Shown one piece after another: positions 40,042-50,889 of a DNA stretch of 52,500 bases. The DNA is taken from contig NC_135566.1 in assembly GCF_964340395.1 (NCBI RefSeq), forward strand, positions 11,387,501-11,440,000, given 5' to 3'. Below the pieces are notes generated by a model. The model saw nothing but the letters and a program-made list of their open reading frames with translations, had not been told where the DNA came from and searched no databases. Each line of letters opens with the position of its first letter. The stretch's first letter is position 1. Both the position numbers and the translations under genes were made by a program. The stretch is from Glandiceps talaboti (Eukaryota; Hemichordata; Enteropneusta; Spengelidae).

Positions 40042-41018
40042 GCATCATGTCCAACTGTCATGGTTCAAACCACCTGGCGCTATACTTAATTTATGAACTC
40101 ACTGGTGTTATGAATATTAGTGGCATTGTACACCTGGTGTGCACTGTGAACACTTTGGGACTCAGCAGACTGTGTATACACATGGTACAACAGTCTAGTA
40201 GAGAGATGTGAACCTCTTGTCGCCCCTCTTGTGCCTATGTCATAGGTTTCTACTTATTGTTCTGTGAGCGATAGATGGCATCATCATAGAAGCACGGGGT
40301 TTACAGGGTTATGGATAGGATATCTGAAAGAAAACCACATAAACAAAGTCTGGATTGAATCGTGTACATTGTATTAATATATTTACAAAACAAAGTAAAA
40401 AAAAAAATAATGTTGTAGGCTTACAGTTCGAATTTTAAGACAAAAAAGGTTTATTATAGTATATTTATGACTGGAATGTATTTACACCTTCAACAGTGCT
40501 TCATACCAGACTTTGTTTATGAAGGTATCGTTCCCATGACTACAAGATCATACAGGGAACACAGATACATGTATATCTTGTTGGCTGCCATAAACTTATT
40601 TCTTGTATGTAGTGTTTGTCTGCCAACGTTTGTCATCATGTTACAAATCGTTTTTGTACAGTTTTTAGACACTTTTTGTGTGTACTTCATGTCTGTGTTT
40701 GTGTTAATATAGGTATGTATGTTCGTGTGTGTGTGTGTGTGTGTGTGTATTAAGTAAAATGTATGTGTGTGCATATAAGCACTTCATGTTTAAGTATTCT
40801 TGTCCAAGTTTTTTGTTACCTCTCTTTCACACTTTCTTAAAGGAGCAACGTTCTTTCTTTTGGGTTTGTAAATTATCTACTCTTCTTGACCTTGATAGAG
40901 TTCAATCAGTAGAAGGATTAGGATTATGGAGAACAGAGAACAGTTTGATACACACAGAGTAAGATTACACCAGGCACTTGATATCATGCACATTATACAC
41001 TCTCACACATGCATATGC

Positions 41019-41302
<284 letters not shown>

Positions 41303-43211
41303 ACAGAAAATCCATGTCAAATTTAGCAGATCTAAGACTTAAAAATTATAAAACATAAAAATTATGTATTGATATGTCCATATCAGTTCACAATTTATGA
41401 CCATGGTACTAATTATGATGTGAAATATATAACTTGATTTGATAAAAACTATGAAAGATGATTCTAAACAAATACTTTACCGTTATTTATGTGAAATAAG
41501 ACAGTTTGAAGTGAGTACTGTTGTTTGAGGCTTGAGTGCTAATCTTAATGTTTCCTGTTTAACTTCTATTTGTCAGTTATTAAGGATTTTTACCAGCTTT
41601 ATTGTCAATGTTCACAGTGTGACACATCATATAAAACTTACAGCATTTCTTCGCTAAAGATGAAAACAACCATTTATACTGTTGTGATTATTCATAGCGC
41701 ATTACCATATTTAAATAATCTTATTAACAGTGGGGAGGTGGATATGACAAAAATTACCATCTTCTCACACATTGCAAGTAAAATGAGTTAAGAGTTTGGT
41801 AATTTTTACCATCATTCTATACCTTATAAAGACCCCTTACCATAATGTTAATATTGACAGTATTTTTATTTCCTTTCATTGTTTCTCAGTAATAATGTTA
41901 CTGTAGTGTGTACTTCATTAAAAGGCAACAAAAAAGTCTAACTTCACTTTAAAAAAAAATTATTGCAAAGTTAACTTAACAGTCAGCATATGCTGTTGTA
42001 GAGTAAAAATTATCCTTTTTATAAATTCAAAATGGCCGACAAAGTGTAAATTCAGAAAAAATCTGTAATTCCTTGTTTTCTTTTAAACAAAGATATACCA
42101 TGTGAATATTTTATATAAAAATTTATCTCGGTACTAGATTCAGAAATATAGACTAAGTTTATATGCTTTCTCCTTGTGTAGAAATGTGACCATGAACGCA
42201 CAGTACATATTGTCAAATTTGACACTGGACGTATACATCTAAAGAGATTACGGTGTAAGACAAAAAGAATTTTATCCAAAATAACTTTCCATTTAAAGTT
42301 TCAAACAGTATTTTTATGTTTCAATTTTAAAGTCTTTGTTTGCTTGTGTTTGAAAAAGTGACATTTTAGAAGACAATTTTTTTTTCCCGAGAACACTTGT
42401 GCATAGATATTTTATCAGAAATAAGAAGTGACATGTTTTTTGTGAAGTAAGAAGAGAAGAGGCATGTTTTTGTTTAGAGAATGAACTCAAAGTCACTCAG
42501 GATATGGTTTCCTTTATTCATCATGGCTTATATGTCTAATATTTATTTCTTTATGGGTTTTGGGGCACAATAGTAAGTTCAGTTTCAACTTTTTATGTGA
42601 TTTTTGAAGGCATGACCATAATACAGACACTATTTTGAATTTAGAGATAAATTTACAAACTTGCATTCCTCAAAGACATGTTTTCTTGAATTGCAGAGTT
42701 ATTGTTATCACAATTTGAAAAAAAATGCTTGTCAAAATTTAAGATATTCACAAAAAATGCTTGTCAAATTTTAGAGCGAGAGAGATGTATACACAGTACA
42801 TATCAGGGTGTATGAAAAATGATAATTTTTTGTGGTTATTACGAGGATCTAAAAATATAGTGTGGATGTGTTTGTCAGTTATTTTGTAAAAGTAGGGAAG
42901 ATTACTACACCTCTGTATATTAAATGAAAGAGTTCATTGCTTGATCAGCTTCTGGGTTAAAACATAAGTTCCATAAATGAGTTCTTGATGAAATCTGACC
43001 GAACGTAAATATACAACTATCTCATGAAATACTTGATCGATCATACTAAATGTTGTCTGCTTGTGGAAGTCTTTTTGTGCTACATTCCCAAAAAGTTGCA
43101 ATTTATGCCGAATCATCATTCCTACTTTTGTGCACTAACTCTTTTTTTGTCATCAACAGTTACTTCTTTTTCTTTCTTGTTCAAACTTTTTTTTTGTAAG
43201 GTGAACCTTGA

Positions 43212-43230
43212 AATAAAAGTTAATAATAAA
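43212..43230 (+). terminator. Paired AATAAA poly(A) signals
   Basis: AATAAA occurs at 43212-43217 and again at 43225-43230. A T/GT-rich stretch follows (about 43245-43285, including TTCTTGTGTGACATGTGAG), as expected for a downstream cleavage element. It lies before the palindromic element starting near 43600. Confidence 0.5.
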
Positions 43231-43599
43231 ACCAAACTGATCTTGTCGGTTTGAATATGTATGATTCTTGTGTGACATGTGAGTAGATGCAAGTATAGGA
43301 GAAAGAGGGAGGGAGACTTGGAGACGTACTGACAATGGGAGAGCTGTTAGCGTATACATACAGTATAGTTTGGTAGACTATTTACAGTACAGTGGAGATG
43401 GGTAGACAAATGAAGTACATATATGATAGTGGTGTAACCCATTTCCTGAAATGGGGTAGACCCCCCTCATATCAGTATCAACCCCCACCCCATGCCACAT
43501 CAGTGGTCGGGCAATGTCAGCCCTCTCTCAAGTCCATTTAGTGGGATACATGACCCTTGTATGTAGATGGCAAATTTCACCAGAATGTAAAGTGTAACC

Positions 43600-43864
43600 A
43601 CAGGGACACAGGCTCAGTTAGTTTTGTTTATGTAAACAAACAAGCGGAAAAACACAAATAAATAAATAAAGAATGTAACAAATACTGACAAACATCAACA
43701 ATAGAGTATAAATCACCTAACAGTATAGTGAGTGTATGTTTTCCCTACTTTGCATATACTTTGCATATACTGGAGGAAAACATATACTAATTCTTGATAC
43801 TGCGAAACATTCATTATTGTTGATACTGATTTGCGATTACTCTATTGTTGATGTTTGTCAGTAT

Positions 43865-43907
<43 letters not shown>

Positions 43908-43965
43908 TTCATTCATGTGTTTTTGTTTGTTTTCGTAAACAAAACTAACAGCCTGTGTTCCCTCC
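43600..43965. mobile_element. ~360-bp palindromic (foldback) element
   Basis: The left arm has ACACAGGCTCAGTTAGTTTT, GTAAACAAACAA, AATACTGACAAACATCAACA and ATGTTTTCC. The right arm mirrors it with GGAAAACAT, TGTTGATGTTTGTCAGTATT, TTGTTTGTTTTCGTAAACA and AACTAACAGCCTGTGT. The centre is near 43760. It contains the (TTTA)n tract. It lies just beyond the proposed poly(A) site. Confidence 0.85.
43862..43909. repeat. (TTTA)n microsatellite, ~12 copies
   Basis: It lies in the right arm of the palindrome. The left arm has only three AAAT units (AAATAAATAAATAAAG near 43657), so the right arm expanded after the palindrome formed. Confidence 0.93.
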
Positions 43966-45121
43966 TGGTGCAACCCCTTCCTCTAAAATGTGGCAGTCCC
44001 GTTGGCCGGGAGAAGCCCGCCCGCTACAGCCAAAACCACAGTATAAGGTCCGATCAGACCACTATAGCACGTCTTGTATCTTTACTGAGACTCTCCTGAT
44101 CCTAACTACGACCACTTTCGAGTAATTGGGTGTGAAAGTTCAGACTCATAGCCGTATACCTACATCTGGACGATAAGATATTATCTGGATTGTACCTCAA
44201 CATGCTAACAGCAATTACCTTAGCTGGGTAAGACTATTTTCGTTATTACGGAAAAACAAAACTGGCGCTGCAAGTGCAAGCTATTTCCGCGTGATTTTTT
44301 CCACGTGGTCATTTGGACACTCTTGACGACTCTCGTAATCGAGACTGTGACGGGCAAAAATTCAATTAACTTGTGAGTTTTTTCTCCTAGACAGAGTTTT
44401 CGCCTCCGTCGAAGATGGGTTAGGTAGTTATGTTTAGTTTACGTGCACTGTTTGGATTTGTAACACCCCACTGCACTGGTTGTGAAGTACTGTAATTTTG
44501 ATTTTTGTAGTGTGGTTGCTGGACGACCGAATTCTACTGGAATTTCGTGCAAATTACAATTAGTCTTGGCCCAAAGAATTTCTAATTAACTACCCGCTTG
44601 TTTCGATCCAAAATTCCCGTCCAAACTAGTAGGTTTTGAAGAAAAAAAAATACACGGACTTCACTGAGCAGGTCATTGCAGGTGCCTTCGCCCATCTTTA
44701 AATTTCCCGCCCGTGTGGCGTGCACAAAAAGCCACTTCACAGGTCGAGTACAGAAGTTGTCGATCTTTGCTACCTACGCCAACCCGCCCAATTCACCTAT
44801 CACCTGTTTAATTCAAGTTGAAACTTTATTTATTGATATTTTCTGCAGTTGCAGCAAAATTCAAGTAATTTTGACTGCAAATTCAGAAGGTTTTCTTTGT
44901 TCAGGGCAAAACATTCTTTGAATAAATTAGCACAGCGCTGAATAAATTAAATACTCGGTCCCCCCTGTTGTAGCTTTCAATATCATTTTTTCTCATTCGC
45001 TTGCCCCAAATTCTTTATTATCCCAAGTTTACCTATTAAAATAATTTTTATATATAAGAAGTTGTCATTGATTACTTAATGTTCCATTTTTAATGTTAAT
45101 CTATAATTTTTTTGCTAAAAG
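43966..45121 (+). other. CpG-bearing stretch, possible promoter or first-exon region of another gene
   Basis: Between about 43995 and 44780, CpG dinucleotides and GC-rich motifs (CCGTTGGCCGGG, CCCGCCCGCTAC, CCACGTGG near 44302, TTCCCGCCCG) are denser than in the surrounding DNA. CCACGTGG is a perfect CACGTG E-box. No exon can be delimited with confidence. Confidence 0.35.
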
Positions 45122-45223
45122 GATATGGATGCACCAATGAATGAAAATCAAGAAATTTCAAACATCTTTCACAACATTGACAGCAACCTGAAAGCAAATG
45201 AAGATTTAAGACAACCAAGATAA
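45122..45223 (+). CDS. Possible small 5' coding exon with an AT donor, or a 32-codon ORF
   Basis: An acceptor-like tttttttgctaaaag (AG at 45120-45121) is followed by an ATG at 45125 and 32 codons to TAA at 45221-45223. The peptide starts MDAPMNENQEISNIFHNIDS and continues in a helical, charged, normal-looking composition. The end reads CCAAG|ATAAGT at 45215-45225: a perfect donor except that G of GT is A. If it splices there, the exon is 45122-45219. The NIFHNIDSNLKANEDLR pattern faintly recalls the N-terminal helix of translin, but this is a weak resemblance and I assign no name. It follows a CpG-bearing stretch at 44.0-44.8 kb that could hold a promoter. Confidence 0.25.
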   Translation, partial: DMDAPMNENQEISNIFHNIDSNLKANEDLRQPR

Positions 45224-45639
45224 GTTCTGCTAATTGTTACATTTTGAATTCTCAAACATTAAAGCTTTGCTCTAGTCAGATTGCACATACACAAAATAGA
45301 TTTAAGCTCACTAGATGTTAGAATTATCTGATTGATATGTACATTTAATGTTTATCAACTGGAGTTGCCTTGACCATGACCTTATGTTCAGGTCAGATAC
45401 TAGTAACTTTTAACTTTAAATATGGCAGTTGACAGCTCTTACATTGTAAAGTATTTTTAGAATTATCTTACATTAATTTGCTAAAAAGCACATGCAATGC
45501 CAATGGAACACAAGCAAATATGTCCAGCCTGCCAAATCTATGAAAACCAAAAAAGATATAGACAATGTTTAAATTTCATATTTGGAAATTTTTGATATGC
45601 ATATGTAATTGTTATTCAGGTCAGTTTGCATTGTGTTGC

Positions 45640-47200
45640 ACCTGGATGGGTGCATGCAATAAAGAATGAAAGAAATTTCCACAAATGGGCAGATTTACCT
45701 ATCCTCTGTCCATTGCATTTTGACCGATACCTTTTACCTTGCCCTGCAAAATCGAATTCCATTAAGAACAAATGAGCATGCAATCGGCCAGAAAGACAGT
45801 GAAAAAATGCAAATTTCACCAGTCTTGTAGCGTATTATTTTGAGTGTGTCAGATGAAAGTGAATGGCATGAACATAGAGACAGATATACATTGGATGTAG
45901 GGCATTATTGGGACAATACTTTGATAGTTGCCATAGAAGACATATTGGAATAAGAAGACATATATGATCAACTCTTTCACACTGAATCATGTACAGCACT
46001 TCAAAAAACCTTCCACAACTTCACTAGTATGGTCAAACCCTCAGTTTTTATGGCACAGCCTGAATGACAACATATATTATTTAATGCATCAGATGTTGAT
46101 CACTTTGGGTAGACCTTTTTTGATGCAAGTGTACAGAAGAACCAAACATCATGAAGTCCAGTAAGAAAATGTAATACATTCTGTTTTATCAATAAGTTCT
46201 GACAGACCCACAGGTTATATATAAACACATCACCCTCTGGTTTGTATTGTTGGTTGGTTGATGAGTTGGTTACTTTGTTAGTCAGATTTGTCATCATTTG
46301 GTTGGTTGGTTGGTCAGTCGGTTGGATGTTCGGTTGGTCGGTCGGTCGGTCAGTCAGTTGGTTAGTTAGTTGGTTGGTTGATTGGTTAGTTAGTTGTCTG
46401 CATTAGTTGGTTTGTCTGTTGGTTATGTTGTAGTTGTTTGGCAAGTTGGTTGATCCGTTGAGTTTGTTGGTTAGTTTGTCGAGTTCATTATTTGTTGGTT
46501 GGTTTGCTTGTCAAGTTCATTTATTTGCTGGCTGGTTTTGTCGGTCACAAATATTGTTGTACATCAATGATGCTTTGGATTGGATTAGAGGGTGCTGTGA
46601 CTATGTACACCATGGGTTGGTTAAAAATCACCGATAACACAGAATGTACAGTTGCGTTTTCTTTTTTGGCCTCTGTGATGTGTTGTTCTTCTGTTCACTT
46701 CAATGAAAAAATGTTTATTCAAACCCATCAAAATCTGATGCCTTTAAATATCCAGATATATTGTCAGTCAGGCCAGGCCATACAAATTGAGGGGGTAACC
46801 ATACTGGTCAAGTTATAGAAGTGTTAAATGAATTGTTGTCCCTGATTCAGTGTGAAAGAGTTTGTCACATTGCCATCTCTTTCCGATATGTCATCAATGC
46901 CAACTGTTAATGTATTGAAACAATAATGCCATATGTCCAATATACATCTGTCTCAATGGCATGGCATGAACTTTCATCTGACACACCCAAGATAACATGC
47001 TCCATGATCGGTGAAATTCATATTTATTTCACTATCTTTTTTGTCAATTTCATGTTTATTTTTTGTCAATGCAATTAGATTTTACATCGAAAGGTGAAAA
47101 GTACTGGTCACAATGCAAAGGATGGAGTATGGATATATCGGCAACATTTGTAGCCATTTCTTTGTTCATTTAGCAATGCAGCCTTCCATGTGTTGCCCTG
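45640..47200. repeat. Large inverted repeat, arms ~350 bp, spacer ~850 bp
   Basis: The arm at about 45640-45988 matches the inverse of about 46843-47200 with moderate divergence. ACTCTTTCACACTGAATCA (45970-45988) is exactly complementary to 46843-46861. Further paired blocks include TCTGTCTC, ACTTTCATCTGACACAC and AAGGTATCGGTCAAAATGCA against AAAGTACTGGTCACAATGCA. The spacer carries the degenerate TTGG repeat. Confidence 0.75.
46244..46510. repeat. Degenerate (TTGG)n / (TCGG)n repeat
   Basis: Tetranucleotides TTGG, TCGG, TTAG and TCAG alternate for about 260 bp, with several pure TTGGTTGG and TCGGTCGG runs. Confidence 0.85.
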
Positions 47201-47215
47201 TTGTCCAGCCACAGT

Positions 47216-49509
47216 TAATGATCAATCTCAAAGTATTGATCATAATATGCGTACTGCTCTGCAGACTTGTTTTTTTATTTACAAACCACTGTGACGTTTT
47301 TTGTTCACAATTTGCAAAATGCTGTCTGAAAGGTGAGTAGTTTTCACTCTCTGTCCAGCTTTGCAAAGTGTTCATCTTGTGTCAATCGCCAGCTGGGCAG
47401 CATGATATTTAGAAGATATTGGATGATCAATCGGTGATCATTCACAAGATTTATTATGTTCATCAGTTATAGATTAATGCCCAAGACAAAATGGTAATCT
47501 GCAGATAATCTATGTATTGATTAGAATCAATTTATTGTTTTAGCATGTACATTATGTATTACCTATATTTCTCTCTCTCTTTCTACTCAGACAACACAAC
47601 AAAATCAAAATGTGCAATAGATTCCTGCCAGGGTTCAAATATGTTACAAACTGTATGAAAAGGTATTTAGAGCTGATTGTTGTTTTACTTATTTTCTGAT
47701 GCATCTCGTTCTTACTTTCAAAACCTGTGCTAGTCTTTGTCAAGTTTTATGTGATCAACACACATTGTTTCTATTAGAAACACCTGTTATGCATGCAATC
47801 TATCACAGTTGGTTTTGATTTGATTGTCATAGTATTCTTTACAGATTAAAAAAAATTAAAATGAGCTGTCAAATGACCAACCAGTCCTCAAATTAAAAAT
47901 GCATTCAAAACACAAGGTCGCCATTACTTTTTTGTCATGCATCCTCAATCATGGCACACAGCTGCCAAAATTCACAGCTGCCAAAATTGGTGTCCACTGC
48001 CCTTCTTCTCCTGACATATCCCTCCTCAAGTTAATGAACACATCATTTTAGAATGCACAAGGGTTGTTACATGCATGTCTTAATTTTTGCATTCATTGAT
48101 ATATAGGTGGTTATTATTTTTGAATCATAGGCATCAACATCCATCTGACCAGAGCACCTCAAGTGTGAACTACAAGTATGCCCAATTGTAGCTACAGTTG
48201 CTGCAGAAATACAATCATAGACTTGGGTCCATCACCAAGAACAAGTCGCAGGGAAGAAGTCAAGCCTACAATGTACCATTATATCACCAAGAGTACTTGT
48301 CGCAATCCACCACAAGGTGTAAATATTGTGCAGGAAGAGGAAGAAATGAAGACTACCAGTTACATCACCAAGAACACTCTTCGCAATCTGCCAGTGTTAA
48401 TGTTGTACAGGAAGAGGAAGAAGTCTACCAGTTACTTTCAGGGTTGGTCAGCTTGGTTTGGTAAGAATTAAGTTTTTGATGTCTCCTAGTCATTTGGAAG
48501 ACTATGTAGCCTTTGCACCAACAATGACATGTATTAAATGAGTGACATTGAACATAGGGGTAGTTTTTGTAAGAACCAACAGCTGTAAAATGAACAACTT
48601 ATATTTCATAATTATTGTTCATATAATAAGTAAATAAACTTTCATGTGAAGCATGTATTTATAATTTGTCAACAAATCCATACCCAATTCAGGCTTGTTT
48701 ATCAAAAATCAAATACAGTATCATCAACAATTAGTGAACAATTACTAAAGTCAGTCATTGAAAGGATTATTATATGTAAACTGTTTCCAGTAAGCTCCCT
48801 CAAGTATAGCTGCCCCCCTCTCAAATAACATGCATTTGACAAACAAAAAAAAGAGTGGAAATGATTACAGCTACTGGGGTATCAATATTTGAGATTTCTT
48901 TTTAAAAGCCACACTGGCTTGGAGATTTTGTGGGTTATCTGGTATATGACAGTAGGTGTTAAGGAATCATTGATTGTAAATTCTGAGAAATTATATAATT
49001 TCACTGTTACTTAATTAGTGCCATCGTGTTATAGTCTAAAACTACTTTTAAAAACAAATGCCTTCTCACTCATTTGATTATGGAGAATATCTGCCGAGCA
49101 TTTGCATATAAAATGTGAATTGCTAGTTATAAGTATTGAGAATTTGAATATCATTATCATTTCATTACAATTGAAGAATACCTAACCTATACAAATCTTC
49201 ATTGTATTTATTTGGTAGACTCTGTTGCCCAGTCCCTTTGCGTATGCTTCAGTCACCTCTAGTCTAGGCACCTAACCCTATACTAACTATTAACCATTAA
49301 CCAAACTAATAAATTTAACTATAACCTTAACCATATCTGTAAAGACTAACAAAAAACATTTTTGGGTGGTTGTTAAGCTTACGCAAAGAAAAATAAGCAA
49401 CTTGGTCTACCATATTAAATATAATGATGATTTTTGGGATTAATTATTGTTGATATACGTTTGTATCATCATGTTATTTTAATTGTACTCCAAGATTTGA
49501 TATAGACTA
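47216..49509. other. Stretch with no supported gene
   Basis: It contains one exon-like segment (47591-47661, after a strong acceptor ctctctctctttctactcag and before GTATTT) that is open in one frame, but nothing links it to a gene. It also holds a short degenerate tandem repeat at about 48180-48460. The rest is AT-rich and featureless to me. Confidence 0.4.
48180..48460 (+). repeat. Degenerate tandem repeat open in two frames
   Basis: TCACCAAGA recurs at 48232, 48284 and 48365, each followed by TCGCA and then GGAAGAGGAAGAA in the later units. Two frames are open across it, but an in-frame TAG at about 48189 and the irregular 52/81-bp spacing argue against a conserved protein. A GTAAGA donor-like site follows at 48461. 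Confidence 0.5.
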
Positions 49510-49612
49510 GAATCCCTACCAGGGTACCAGAATAATTATACCACCTTTATTGGGGGTGGGGGGTGGAGGGGGGGTAGCTATACCTATTTTATTGAGGGCA
49601 GTTATACATTGA
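49510..49612. repeat. Left fragment of the ~27-bp minisatellite array
   Basis: It contains the same vocabulary as the array after 50890 (TATACC-ACTTTATTGGGGG, GGGCAGTTATAC, ATTTTATTGAGGG). It is separated from the main array by the family A MITE. Confidence 0.65.
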
Positions 49613-49682
49613 TAAGGTGTAAAAAATAATTGTATGATTCCGATTACATTCAATATTAGAATAGGTGGGGTAGGTAGATTTT

Positions 49683-50350
49683 TAGTCCCCGCCGGACGAA
49701 GTCCGGGACAGGGACTTATGGATTGGGTTCCATCTGTCCGTCTGTCCAGAGCCGTTTCTCAGAGATGCCTGGACCGATTTTTTTCAAACTTGGTACACGG
49801 GCAACATATAATGGCATACATATGCACGTCAATTTGTTTCATGATACGATCCAATATGGCCACCTACAAGCCATTTTGTTTGCGAATTTTCCATATCCAA
49901 AGCCATAACTCAGACATGCTTAAACAGATCTCATTTAAAGTTCGTGTTAGCACAGTGTTCTATGACATACATGTGCATATCCATTTTCGTCGTGATACGA
50001 TCCAATATGGCTGCCTGGCAGCCATTTTGTTTGCGGATTTTCAATGTCCAAAGCCATAGCTCAGACATGCTTGAACAGGTTCCCCCCCCAATACCCGACC
50101 ACTCCTTTATTGTTGAATGGTTTATTCCATCACGTCATCTTGAAGAGTAGGCATGTCCCATGTCCAACGAGGAGACACAACATGAGTAGGCATGTTCCAT
50201 GTCCAACGAGCAGACACAACATATCTAAGTCTGTTTGATTTAGGTTCACAAGTGTTGTTGCATGATCAGAGTAGTGATATCAAGAAGTGATAACATAAAC
50301 TGTCAGTTCCTTAAAACCCAATCATAGCGGGGAGTATGTCATTCTCAATG
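49683..50350. mobile_element. Dispersed element inserted in the MITE, with a strong 5' hairpin
   Basis: It begins TAGTCCCCGCCGGACGAAGT. CCGGAC (49692-49697) pairs with GTCCGG (49701-49706) around GAA, and AGTCCC (49684-49689) pairs with GGGACT (49711-49716). Inside, a ~150-bp segment is repeated: GATACGATCCAATATGG at 49843 and 49994, each followed by GCCATTTTGTTTGCG and CCAAAGCCATA-CTCAGACATG. I recall similar GTCCCCGCCGGACGAAGTCC sequences as a common repeat in invertebrate genomes but cannot check. The 3' limit is uncertain. Confidence 0.65.
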
Positions 50351-50387
50351 ACTTGTTTATTTTATTTTTTAATTTTTTTTTCCCATC

Positions 50388-50657
50388 AATGAGTGTCTAG
50401 TTCAGGTAGTTATGTTTTTTATCATCAGTGAGTGTCTAGTTCAGGTAGTTATGTTTTTTCCCATCAATGAGTGTCTAGTTCAGGTAGTTATGTTTTTTAT
50501 CATCAGTGAGTGTCTAGTTCAGGTAGTTATGTTTTTTATCATCAGTGAGTGTCTAGTTCAGGTAGTTATGTTTTTTATCATCAGTGAGTGTCTAGTTCAG
50601 GTAGTTATGTTTTTTATCATCAGTGATTGTCTAGTTCAGGTAGTTATGTTTTCCGTT
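50388..50657. repeat. 39-bp tandem repeat, 7 copies
   Basis: Units of GAGTGTCTAGTTCAGGTAGT plus TATGTTTTTTATCATCAGT run head to tail. The period is 13 codons, hence an open frame of 13-residue repeats. The same segment is single-copy in the other two family A MITEs. Confidence 0.95.
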
Positions 50658-50889
50658 TTCCATATGGTCTCTGTTATTGATTACTTCTCGTCAGATGTAC
50701 AGCCATTACAGATTGGAAGAACAGTTTTATATTGTCTTTTTTTAAAGTTGATGTCAGTTTCTGCATCCACTATATGTTGCGAGATTTTGTGATTTTTTTT
50801 TCTCGAATACCGAAAAAATGTTTTGGGGTCGGCATGAAAAACTAGGTGGGGTCGGGTAACCGGAACCAAACAATTTTTTTATTAGGCCT

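Larger units (their letters stand above)
49613..50889. mobile_element. MITE family A, copy 3, split by a second element and internally expanded
   Basis: The left end AAGGTGTAAAAAATAATTGT then ATGATTCCG and collinear sequence run to about 49682. The element resumes near 50350 and ends in CCGGAACCAAACAATTTTTT then TATTAGGCCT at 50889. Compared with the copies at 11933 and 15943, it has an insertion (49683 to about 50350) and a 39-bp internal repeat expansion. Confidence 0.85.

Noticed and set aside
47591-47661. Exon-like segment with strong acceptor and GTATTT donor
   Set aside because: Open in one frame, but I could not connect it in phase to any other exon or family.
49634-50059. 141-codon open frame in the inserted element
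   Set aside because: It crosses the MITE-element junction and the internal duplication; it is a composite of repeats and not a gene.
50388-50657. 39-bp repeats considered as a CRISPR-like array
   Set aside because: Units are directly adjacent with no unique spacers, inside a eukaryotic MITE.
50412-50792. Protein of 13-residue repeats
   Set aside because: It is a by-product of a 39-bp non-coding tandem repeat in a MITE.
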